A DNA stretch of 64,000 bases from positions 2,728,001 through 2,792,000 of the forward strand of contig JAYKKR010000001.1 in the NCBI GenBank assembly GCA_036971615.1. Reading direction: 5' to 3'. The position numbers and the translations under genes were made by a program. The notes beneath the pieces were generated by a model. That model was not told the origin of the DNA. It did no database searches and saw nothing but the letters and a program-made list of their open reading frames with translations. This document shows, piece after piece, positions 34,505 through 45,489 of the stretch (positions are counted from its first letter, which is position 1; the number at the start of each line of letters is the position of its first letter). This DNA comes from Amyloporia xantha (taxonomy: Eukaryota > Basidiomycota > Agaricomycetes > Polyporales > Adustoporiaceae).

Positions 34505-36484
34505 ATGGCGTCATCCAGCTCTACAGACCGTCTCTCGTCCCTCCCCACCGTACAGACATGGAATCCCCAGCAGGTCTCCACCCCGTGAGTCTTCTCCCAT
34601 GCATCCTTCATTCTAGCTCAACCGCTCACGTTCACACACAGCCCCCAATATCTCGGTCGCAAGACATTACCGATCAAGCGTCTTGATGCAGAGCCATTGA
34701 CTCGAGAAGACCTTCAGTATGATCTTCTCTATTACATCTTCGCCGATCGCACCGTGGCATTCGTCGACTATCTAGCGCCGGGGAAGCCGTTGGTCAACTT
34801 CTGCGACCTCTATGTCAACGCCCTCTATAACTCTAGCAAATGCTCAAAGGTCTTGAAGGACAAGATGGTCGAGACACCGGCCTTTGCAATCGAATTTGCC
34901 AAAATATCGCTTCTGACCAACGTTGGCAGGATAAACACCACCATGGCATGTGCGTAACTCAGAGAGCGTTGCCCCTCGTCTTTTTTCTGTCGATAATTAA
35001 CAGCAGCTCCCATTCCTGCAGTCTTTCCCGAGATGAAGACCGCCTTGCGCAGTTATCATCCTGTCCCCTCCTTGCAGAAGACAGACGGAAATCTGCAGGA
35101 TGCTCCGCGAATAAAAAATTGTCTCAAAGCTGCTCTTCTTCCCTTTTGAGTTCAAGACCCCACCCCCGGCTTCACCACTCGAGATTTTGGAGAAAGCAGT
35201 GAGCATACGTGGCCGAGCGATCACTTTGCCGCTGACTGATACCCTCTCCTGCAGCGCTCTGGCCAAATACCTCCCACCAGCGTAGTCAATTTGATTTTCG
35301 TGCTATCAAACTCTAACCATGCTCAGGCAGGTCTACTGTTCGAGTTATTCTAGTTGGCGACCGGAATTAACCGTGCATTTCATTTTTAGCAAGTTGCGCA
35401 CAGCCATTTTGATGCTCCTCTCGAATTTCTCGATCTCTTCCTTCCCGTCAATCTGTCCTCCGCCTCTCGTGCGAGAGCATTTCTGTGGCTTATGTTCCAC
35501 TATTTGCAAGGCCCAGACAAACCGAATCCATTTGATGACGAATGGTCACGCGTGAATCGTGACAAAGTTCCGCGAATGCGCAATCTGACCCGAGAGGAGA
35601 TGCTGCAAGAAAATGTCGATCCGCCGGAGGAAATCGAATGGGGGAAGCGTATGAGTGCACACCGGAGCAAGTTCCTCAAAGAGCTCGTCGATGAGATGGA
35701 ACAAGAGAAGAGAAGACAGAGGAACCCTCCGACGACATCTGCACCTACTCCGTCCACTTCCTCATTCCCTCGTCAGTCAATCCCTCGCCCGGCATTTCTG
35801 CATAACATTATGTGTGCGTGCTGATGAATTTCACGTTGCTTTTGTCAGTGCGTCCCCGAGTACGACATCCTGGCTCCACATCAGGTGGCAGTCGCGGTTC
35901 GTCGGTGTCTCACGAGTATCCCATTCATCCCCACGCCATACACGATTCACTTCCTCGACCTCCTAGAACCCCGCTTTATCAAGGTACCCTTGTCTCGCTG
36001 ACATCTTCGATTTGATGCTGATGTCAGCCCATTAGGCGGAGACCACCCTGGCGCGGATCAGACACAAGAGCGAAGCATGCTCGAACGTCAGTGCTTTTCA
36101 TCTTAACGTGACATTCATTCCCTTCACTGTCATGCCATTTGACCAGACGCTTGGCATATTGCTACGACCACTGATCCGCTGGACGATTCCGATGATGACG
36201 CGGACGAGCATGTCAGACTTGATTATAGTGGGTCACTTGCGGTTCAGCGGTTATTTTTTGCCGCATCTATCGTTATAGTGTCTCACTCCATACTACGCTA
36301 TTCCTCAGATCGTCGCCTGCGAGTTCTGTCTCGCCTCAGGGGCAAGGAGCCCACGCCGGAGCCTGAGCCTGATCCCAATGCCCCGGGTCGAGGGCCTCAG
36401 CAATATGTCTCTCAGATTCAACCCGCGGGCGGGTCGGAAGGGGGTGGCACCGGCAGGCTGCAGCAGGTACAATCTTGGAGGTGA
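34505..36484 (+). CDS. IES1: INO80-complex subunit Ies1-like, copy B (apparent frameshift)
   Basis: Nine exons: 34505-34584, 34642-34949, 35022-35198, 35255-35326, 35390-35771, 35849-35983, 36036-36086, 36147-36227 and 36309-36484. The protein is collinear with copy A: EPLTREDLQYDLLYYIF, NVGRINTTMAFFPEM, LQDAPRIKN, ASRARAFLWLMFHYLQG, LDDSDDDADEHVRLDY, and a short RLRGKEPTPEPEP tail. The 33 residues from FFPEM to RIKN differ from copy A at only three positions. The coding sum (1462 nt) has one base too many. The frame closes with a TGA at a T4 run (35144-35147) and reopens one base on, giving FEFK…SPLEILEKA. No plausible intron rescues this. Exon 4 joins exon 5 through a GC-AG intron (35327-35389). 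An upstream ATG (34428) is in another frame. Either a decaying duplicate or a sequence error. Confidence 0.75.
35327..35389 (+). other. Probable GC-AG intron in IES1-like copy B
   Basis: The exon ends …SNSNHAQ (CAG), the intron begins GCAGGT and ends TTTTTAG, and the next exon reads QVAHSHF, matching FIARSHF in copy A at the same junction. Using the GT two bases later brings in a stop codon. Confidence 0.5.
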
Positions 36485-37262
36485 TTCGGTGTTGAAAAGG
36501 AGCCCTGGGTAGTGAGTTCTCTTTGATCCATTTTTTCTCCTCTTCCTCGTAGTTGGTCTGTAATTTCAGCGTCCTTTGATAACGTGTGTTCAAGTCGCAG
36601 ATATTGTGTCAGTACCATCAGGACAAAATGCACCCCTGTAGCTATGCTACTTATCGTGCCGTCATATAGTGTAAAGAATAATGTCTCACTGTTTCTGTCA
36701 AATTTGACATGCCGTCCATTCTGATCAATGTGGCGTTCTACCCTGACAGAAGCAAAATTGGTGACTTTCTGTAAGCACCGTGTTTCAAAAGACTTCTTCA
36801 CGTGCACCAATATCACCTCCACGACACCACCCGATGATTCGAGTCAAATTTCTCGGACTCATTTCATACACAAGATTTTTAAAATGTGATAGGGCACTGC
36901 CCTTCCATCTGTATTGACTTTGGGTTGGTAATTGGCTATGTGGGAAACGGAGGGACGGACGAGATGCTAGAAATCGGTGAAAGAGGCGCAGCTACTCTAC
37001 AGATACCGAAGTGAAAACTACCTATCAGGCAATAGAACGAATCAGCCTGCGTCTACGTAGCCCACACCAAGAATAAATACCGGCGTCATCGCACAGAACC
37101 TCCAACAACGAACACCGCACGAAGAATCAGAAGATCACCAATCCATGGTCCAATCATAAGTATACGTGAATATCCACGGTGCTTGTCCATCGCTACATGT
37201 AAACCGAAAGAGGTAAGATACGGGGGGCACAATATCCGGTAGAATCTCGGTGGTGAAGTATA
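36485..37262. other. Convergent intergenic region
   Basis: 780 bp between two gene ends, AT-richer than the flanking genes. No coding exon, repeat or RNA gene is recognised. A 134-codon minus-strand open frame overlaps the end of IES1-like copy B and has no family-like sequence. Confidence 0.5.
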
Positions 37263-38602
37263 TCAGAAGCCTCCTGGCAACGCGAGCACGGGATGCGAGA
37301 AGCCAGATCGTTCCATTCCTTGAAGCTCTGGAGGAGCGCTGCGCCTCCGGAGTTTCCGCTCCTGTTCGACCCCTACTGCGGAAGACATTCCACCGACATC
37401 GGATATAGCAGCCGACGGAGGTAACGTGCGACGCCTGAGCCTCGTGAGCATCTTCCGCGCGGTGTCTTCACGCGATTCCGAGGTCGAGTTGAATGCGACG
37501 AGGTTGGACTCGGTCAGCTCGACCGGGGACACGGCAGAGGTGCGGGGGACGACGGTGGTCGTCACCTGCAGCTTGGAGGGACGGGGAGAGGGTAGGAGAC
37601 ACCGGGGGCAAACAAGGTTTGGGTTCGCGGATGGTCAACTTCGGGGGCTCTGTAGGCTGAAGCGACCTAACCGGGAAGTGAAGGCGACCGACTGGAGTCG
37701 GCAGCGTCGGCCTGACCTTGGGCGCGGGTGCGTTTACGACTTCGACACGGGGCGCCGCCTGATGAGGAATAGCCTGTTTCGCTGATTGCAGGAAGCCCGG
37801 GAGCCTCGCAGAGAGACGAGATGCCTCACGGCCGGGGCCCGCGACGTGAGAGCCCAACCGAGCAGTTATCTGATCGAGAGAGGGCAAAGGCTTCCGCTTA
37901 CTCACTACAGGAGCCGTTCTGAGAGCAGGCTCGCGGGCTAGGTGACCCGGCAGGCGGAAGTCCACTTGCTCGACCCATGGCTGACGGACTGGCGCGCTGG
38001 ATTTGCCTTCTGACAGGGACTCGAAGACGGCGATGGGGGAGTTCAGGCCCGGAGAAGGCAGGCTGTAGTGGAAGATGGCTGGAGACTCCGGTGGCGTCTT
38101 CGGCGTTAAGGTCGCGGTGGGTGAGGGCGGTGCTTGCACCTTGGACAGGAAGAGCGCACGACGCTCAACTGGCAAAAGATAACGGCGATGTGGCAACAAT
38201 GATTAGGCCTCTTCCAGGACAGGTGCTCGAAATAGACGGTGACATACCTTGCTTGCTTTTGTGCGCCTTGATAGCAATCTCCTTCCGGAGATCCACCGAC
38301 CTTTTGGTCCCGAGCACGACGTTCCTCTCTCTAGAGGCTCTGAGAAGAGCCTCGAAGCGCTCTCTCTCCAGGCCTGAGCCCTTGGTAGGTGAGTCCGCAG
38401 GGCGGAGCGGGGACAGATTCCTGGGAGACAGCACGGGAGGCGGCGATAGTAAAGTAGCCCTCCAGCTGTCATCATCTGCGGGAGCAGAATGGACATTGGG
38501 AGAGAACGTCTGACCAAAGGGGGAGTAGGGCTCCTTGGTAGGTTCCTCGGGGGATGCCAGGGAGATGGAGATCTCAGGGATGGGGGAGATGGCGAGGGGC
38601 AT
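37263..38602 (-). CDS. Disordered Pro/Ser-rich protein of unknown function
   Basis: The first ATG (38602) opens MPLAISPIPEISISLASPEE. A charged helix (ERERFEALLRASRERN… DLRKEIAIKAHKSKQ) follows; an intron (38169-38247) then leads to VERRALFLSKVQAPPSP. The rest is mostly Pro/Ser/Arg with patches such as SLDQITARLGSHV and ARKMLTRLRRRTLPPS. It ends …HPVLALPGGF at TGA 37263-37265. To keep the final 100 codons in frame, either a very short intron (37566-37602, 37 nt, GTGTCT…CTGCAG) or a one-base correction is needed; with the intron the protein is 407 residues. I do not recognise a family. The short basic helices suggest protein or nucleic-acid binding, which is only a guess. Confidence 0.65.
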
Positions 38603-39459
38603 GGTAGTAGGGAACGATAGATCGGATACAACGAACGACGGTGACGAACAGAGGACGAGACTTATGGATTGGACGAAGGGTAAGGCGACCAGCACCAGTG
38701 CAATTCGCGCAGCGTTCACACCGGAGAGACGGCCGGGCCCAGGTGAGTTAGAATGAAGAGAGGAAGAAGAGAATAAAAGAGAAAAGCCAACACGTCAACC
38801 ACAGACAAGATGGAAGGGAGAAATCAGCTGAGCGTAACAGAGAAGAAGGCGGCTGCGCAGCCATTACTATACGCCCGCGCACACACTGCCTTGTAATCTC
38901 ATCTGCCCTAGCAACCACATCGTTTAGGTACACGAACCCATCATCTCGCTGCCTGCTTTCTCCCTCACCGTCAGTTGCTGCACTGCGCGTACACCCGCTG
39001 CAGCAGTGCTCACGTCGTGTGTCCTCCAGCAGTCGTACGCGCGCCCTCAGCTCGATGCGGGGCCTTGCGGTGCGCATGCGTCAGTGCCGCGCATTTGTCA
39101 CTCGAACGCCTGAAGGCGACAGTTGCTAGACATGCGTGTTATGAAAAATGTCCTGGTAGTCTTCATCATCGCGCCATCAGAAATATGTATGCTGTCACTC
39201 TACGAATGCGGGTATGCATCATTTCGTTACGTTCATATAATATTCCACCCTGCGCTCATTAAGCCTCAGTTGGATCCGACGAGCAACTGCAGATGTTGGC
39301 GAAGCGACGTTGCCTGTACCTCGCGAACTGCCAGCGCAGCCCTATCCCATGACTTGTCATGAGACCGGTACAACACGCAACGCTTGAATTACATTATGAA
39401 GCCACCAACTTCTCTAATACGGCAGAGTACACAGTTTTGAGTTCAGAATTTTGACGCAT
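38603..39459. other. Intergenic region
   Basis: Between the start of the disordered-protein gene and the end of LYS1, both on the minus strand. The left part should be a promoter; purine-rich tracts lie at 38750-38800. No gene is supported. Confidence 0.5.
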
Positions 39460-40751
<1,292 letters not shown>

Positions 40752-40847
40752 TTTTTGCGTGGGGTATGTATTGTCGGAGAGGGTGAGATGTGTTTCAAAC
40801 TCTTAAGCAGACACGGGCAGTTTTATGCTGGACATTTCTCCATGACT

Positions 40848-41252
40848 CGTGCTTGTAGTGTTGCGTAGAGCTGAGTCGAGCCGAGTCGAGTTGGGTAACT
40901 CGGTGTAACTCGATTTTCCGAGTTTTGTCGAGGCGAGTTGCGAGCTGGCTCGCGAGTTCGGGAATTTCACGGGCCGGGGCTAGTCAGCCAATCAGAAAGC
41001 TCACCTCGCGGCTCTGTCTTGGGGCGCTTGATGAGCCAGAACGATGATTATGTCATCGCTCTCGCCGCCTGACTGTCTCAGCCTTTCAACCAATGGGAGA
41101 ACGTCCCGGGGGCTTGTCAGCAAGAGGCGAGTTGGGCGAGTTGTCCGAGTCGATGGCTCGACTCGACTCGAAAGTTCGAGTTCGTATAACTCGGCCCCGA
41201 GTCGAGTCGAGTTCCGAGTTCAGCTCGCCTCTGCCGCAACACTACGTGCTTG
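40848..41252. repeat. 8-bp target-site duplication CGTGCTTG flanking the MITE
   Basis: CGTGCTTG occurs at 40848-40855 and again at 41245-41252, directly abutting the two ends of the inverted-repeat element. Eight base pairs is the duplication length made by hAT transposases. Confidence 0.85.
40856..41244. mobile_element. Non-autonomous hAT-type MITE, 389 bp
   Basis: The element begins TAGTGTTGCG (40856-40865) and ends with its exact reverse complement CGCAACACTA (41235-41244). The inverted similarity continues imperfectly inward through GAG/CGAGTC-rich arms. It is bounded by the perfect 8-bp duplication CGTGCTTG. hAT elements typically have 8-bp duplications and termini of the (C/T)A-G-N-G-x-T-G kind, so the class call is firm, although no transposase is encoded. 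The arms are packed with GAGTCGAG/ACTCG units that can pair across the element. The centre has two CCAAT pentamers (40988-40992, 41090-41094). It sits in the divergent promoter region of LYS1 and KAE1. Confidence 0.85.
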
Positions 41253-41358
41253 ACTCGCTCGATCGTAGAGAGTCACGTGGGGCCGATCGCGTTCCTCTCC
41301 CTCGCTTGCATGCAGCTCGATCGTTTCTGCCTAGGACGCCTAGGACCAGCTGCAGACC

Positions 41359-42855
41359 ATGCCGGGCAGAACACGCAAACGCTCCCCTCTCAAGCTCCCT
41401 GGTATGTATATTCCATGCACACAGTCTGTTCTACTATTGTTTATCTATTTCCGTCAGAGAGGCCATATATTGCCCTAGGTCTCGAGGGATCTGCGAACAA
41501 GTTCGGGGCAGGGATCATACGCCATGACCCTGATGGCTCGACAATTGTTCTTTCCAATGTCAGGCATACCTACATCACGCCGCCGGGGGAAGGCTTCCTG
41601 CCGCGAGACACCGCCCAACACCATCGCCAGTGGGCTTTGACCGTCATTAACGACGCCATCAAGAAAGCAGATATATCGATGCATAACGTCGACTGCATCT
41701 GCTATACCAAGGGTTCGTTCACGCACCTGTGATGCATAGTGTTCTTGTGACCTTTATGATTGCATTGCAGGTCCAGGTATGGGTGCACCCTTGGTATCGG
41801 TTGCTCTGGTCGCTCGGACGCTGTCTCTTCTATATAATAAACCCCTCGTCGGGGTGAACCATTGCGTCGGTCGTAAGTATTGTGCATGCTTATCTGATAA
41901 TTTTTACCGGCCTCATTCTCCCTCTTAGATATCGAAATGGGCCGCCAGATTACTGGCGCGCAAAACCCTGTCGTGTTGTACGTATCAGGAGGCAACACGC
42001 AGGTCATCGCGTACTCGCAACAGCGCTACCGCATCTTTGGCGAAACTCTCGACATCGCAGTGGGAAACTGTCTCGATCGATTTGCCAGGGTAATCGATTT
42101 GAGCAACGATCCAAGTCCTGGGTACAACATCGAGCAAGAGGCGAAGAAGTGAGATGCTCTCCCTAAATGATTGCGGAAGAAGCTCCCGCTGATCACCCTT
42201 ACAGGGGGATGCGCCTTCTACCGTTGCCCTACACCACTAAGGGCATGGACATCAGCTTGTCGGGCATCTTATCCGCGACGGAAGCATACACTATGGACAA
42301 ACGATTCCGGCCGTCCGGTCCCACGGCCGACGGGGACGACGATATCATCACGCCCCAAGACCTGTGTTTCTCTCTGCAAGAGACCGTCTTCGCCATGCTG
42401 GTGGAAATCACGGAGCGGGCCATGGCGCACATCGGTAGTAAGGAAGTGCTCATCGTGGGCGGGGTGGGCTGTGGGTGCCGTTCGTACGCATTTTAACCGG
42501 CGCCAGAACTGACGCACGTTTGCGCACATTAGGCAATGAACGCCTGCAAGATATGATGGGCATTATGGCGAAGGAGCGCGGAGGCCAGGTGTTCGCTACT
42601 GACGAAAGGTCAGCGGTTGCATAGCGTTCATTGTCATGGCACGGGCTAATATGACCTATTAGATTTTGTATCGATAATGGAATCATGATTGCGCAGGCTG
42701 GCTTGCTAAGTTATCGGATGGGCTTCCAGACGCCCCTCGCGAAGAGCACTTGCACGCAGCGGTATGCTATTCATTTCGGGCGAATAGGGCGCTTGTTGAT
42801 ATGCCTTCCACGCAGATTCCGCACGGACGAAGTACATGTAGCATGGAGAGCTTAA
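41359..42855 (+). CDS. KAE1: Kae1/OSGEP, tRNA t6A synthesis (KEOPS/EKC complex)
   Basis: The catalytic subunit that transfers the threonylcarbamoyl group to A37 of ANN-decoding tRNAs. The ATG at 41359 opens a short basic N-terminus, then intron 1 (donor GTATGT), then the ASKHA domain: [32 protein letters not shown], the metal-binding NHCVGHIEMGR (split by an intron), [31 protein letters not shown] and VGGVGCNERLQ. The protein ends EVHVAWRA at TAA 42853-42855. There is no mitochondrial presequence, so this is the cytosolic/nuclear Kae1 rather than Qri7. All introns are in phase. Confidence 0.93.
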
Positions 42856-43076
42856 TATGACGTAGAGATACGCGGATTTGGCGCAATGGACTTTGATACC
42901 GAGTTGTCCCTAAATAGGCTATAGTTAGAACCGAAAAACATCTAATACACATAATTCCTGACGGAGAAGAGTACAATACAGATTGCAACTGAACTGTAGA
43001 ATACGGCCCCGTCCCAGGCGTTGGTACATTTATCTATCAAATTATGGTAAACCTCCAGTCTATTCCATCTACAGGA

Positions 43077-44164
43077 TTACTGCTGCGCCACATTGGAGGC
43101 AACCAACTTCCATCCACTGGCATCGACCGGCTGCATCTCCGCGCGCACCTCCTCAAATCTGTCCCACCACCATCGGTTCACTTCATCATAATCTCCGCCA
43201 GTCCCAGGCGGCCTGAGCCAGGGTTTGTCATCGAGAATATAGTGCAGACACCGGACCTCTTCATCTCGCCACATAGGCTTGTGTATGATCCTCAGCGTCT
43301 TAAGAGCGTTGTAGCACCATGGCAAGGGCTTCCACTTCCCCTTGAAGAAGGCGGAGAGCAGATCCTGGTCGGGAAAAGAAAACGTCGGCACGAGCGGCGA
43401 GGTGTATAGGAAGTGCGTTATAGCCTCGAATAGCTCGGTAGATGGGTTGAGGACGACCGTGCCGGAGTTAAGTAGGGTATACGGGCGGGGGCTCGTCTCA
43501 GTGATAACGGGAAGGCGACGTGAGAGCCGCAGGATGCACCATGGGAGTGTGGGCACAATTCTCAGGTATCCTGCCGATCGGCGTTAATTTACTGTACCAG
43601 TGTGGTCAAAGTGGCCCTCACCAGTCGGGGGGATAATGAGGCAACTTGCGCGGATTGCACGCACATACATGCGCAGCAGCGATCCATTCCTGCGGGAACG
43701 GGAGGTCCATCAGCTCGTCCATGTTCCGCATAACGATCATATCGGAGTCGAGAAGTACAATCCGCTAGATGCACGGTTAGGAGACTGCTAGTTGCGCTGA
43801 AGAGAAATGGCGGTACATCATATTCCTTCATCTCAAAGACCCTGCGTCACACCCCATTAGTAAACGTCAAAATATGGCCACCAAACGGTAATATTTACCT
43901 AAGTTTCGTCCAAGTGTCTCCGAACCTCATGTCATGAGCGGAAAGCGCGTGCGTTCCCTCTCTGGGTTTGAGCTGCTCTACTTCATACACGCCGATACCT
44001 CTGCTTTTCAAGACATCTCGCGCATCCTGAGTAAGCCCCGCAGTGGCCATCACTACAAGAGGGTACTTGGAGCCGACCGACACCAGGCAATGGTGGAGAA
44101 CGAGGGCTCCAGGTAAATAAGATGCCTTGGTGAGTAAGGTGACATAGGCAGCTTTGCGAGACAT
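43077..44164 (-). CDS. GT8-family glycosyltransferase (glycogenin/galactinol-synthase-like)
   Basis: Five or so exons encode about 295 residues. The N-terminus AAYVTLLTKASYLPGALVL, the metal-binding LLDSDMIVMRNMDELM (DxD) and the later LLNSGTVVLNPS and FPDQDLLSAFF are diagnostic of GT8. GT8 enzymes use UDP-sugars with retention. The short length and the HKPMW… end resemble fungal proteins annotated as galactinol-synthase-like, but the acceptor cannot be deduced. Between ENCAHTPM and TSPRPYTLLNSG the frame holds only with a very short 43-nt intron (43497-43539, GTGCAT…CTGAG) or if one base is extra. No signal peptide or membrane helix is seen. Confidence 0.85.
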
Positions 44165-44855
44165 TCTGCGGAGAAGGGGGAGGGAAAATAGGAAGGCGCC
44201 CCAATGAGGCTACTGCGATAGAAGCTGACGAAGAGACAGCGCGATCTCGAGGTTTATAACAAGTAACCACGGATGCCGTACGGGCATGACTGTAACGCAG
44301 GGGGATAATCTCCGACATCTTCGACACGTAGAGTCCGCAATGGACTCAGTTGATCAGTGCATATGGAAGAGATGATGGCACTAGCGCAGTATGTAATCGT
44401 GCAAGGAGCGACGAGCCCGCAAACATGACAGCGCGCGTCAACGTCAGTGGCGAGTGGGAATGGTCATGATGTTTCAAGTCATCATGAAGAATTTTGTCAC
44501 ATGTAGTAAGGAAATGAAATCTCCGGACGGCGCCAGAGCAAACTGCACACCGGCTAAACATCTCCGAGGATACGAAGCCGTACAGTAGACGTTCAATACC
44601 CTCGAGTGATCATCGTTCACGAGGATGTTGCCAAAGAGTGACGTATCTTCATCGCGATTCGCAATCTTCATTTCGAATGAGAAGTCATATCTGCACTTCT
44701 ATCTTGACAACCAGCGACAAATCAAGCCAGCAACAGCACAATCATCGATACAGCAGCGACGCGGAAACCTCATGCTCATAGAAGTTGCATGGTCATACAA
44801 GTGATAATAGTGCCTAAGATGAACAGTGCGAGAAAACAAAAATAGAGAGCTGCCC
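44165..44855. other. Intergenic region
   Basis: The promoter of the GT8 gene and the 3' UTR of RPS28 fall here. No exon, tRNA or repeat is recognised in either strand. Confidence 0.5.
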
Positions 44856-45245
44856 TCAACGGAGGCGGCTGGTGGATCCATAACTGTCAGCAAGCTCGCA
44901 CCGAGTATCGATACCGACTGCACATACCGAGCCTCACGCTCACTCTCCAGGAGAGCCAGGATGTCCTTCTCACGCACAGGTCCTTTCACGTTACGGATGA
45001 TCGTTCGGCTGGGGTCATCCATGAACTCCACACGGACTTGCGTGACACCACCACGGGAACCAGTTCGGCCAAGGACCTAAAGAGAAAGAATGACAGGGCT
45101 AGTCGTCAGAATTGGCCACAACTAAGGCAGCTGGACTGCAAGAGACCTTCACGACAGTTGCGAGCTTGACGGGTGCTTTTGATGAATCCTGTTTTCAAAG
45201 TTCAGCAAAGAGCTCAATACTCCAAAGAGCAGGCTTGCTCACCAT
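44856..45245 (-). CDS. RPS28: Small ribosomal subunit protein eS28
   Basis: Four tiny exons can be joined: 45243-45245 (the ATG alone), 45147-45188, 44928-45076 and 44856-44868 (13 nt). They total 207 nt and 68 residues. The protein reads [18 protein letters not shown], then [18 protein letters not shown], then [18 protein letters not shown] and ends ARRLR, which is the universal eS28 sequence. eS28 sits in the head of the 40S subunit near the mRNA exit channel. All splice sites are canonical (GTGAGC, GTCTCT, GTATGT donors). A pyrimidine-rich stretch precedes the ATG, as in many ribosomal protein leaders. Confidence 0.95.
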
Positions 45246-45489
45246 TTTACGAAGGAGGAAGGACCAAGGTCGGTACTGGTGGTGGCTTTTGAGGTCGGTG
45301 AACTTGGTTGACTGGAAAGAAAAATAAAGTTTGTCATTTGAGTTACGATCACTCATCTCGGCAACTGCCGGTGGCTGAACGATATTCGACTACTCACAAG
45401 GCATTAGCGCCGGAGTTCACGCTCTTCGTATTCAAGGTCATTAGAAAATTAGAAAACTCAATACGATTGTATAGATAACGACTGTATAA

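Noticed and set aside
41044..41527. Open frames over the MITE and the KAE1 start
   Set aside because: They are translations of the GAGTCGAG repeats and of KAE1 intron 1, out of frame with the real first exon.
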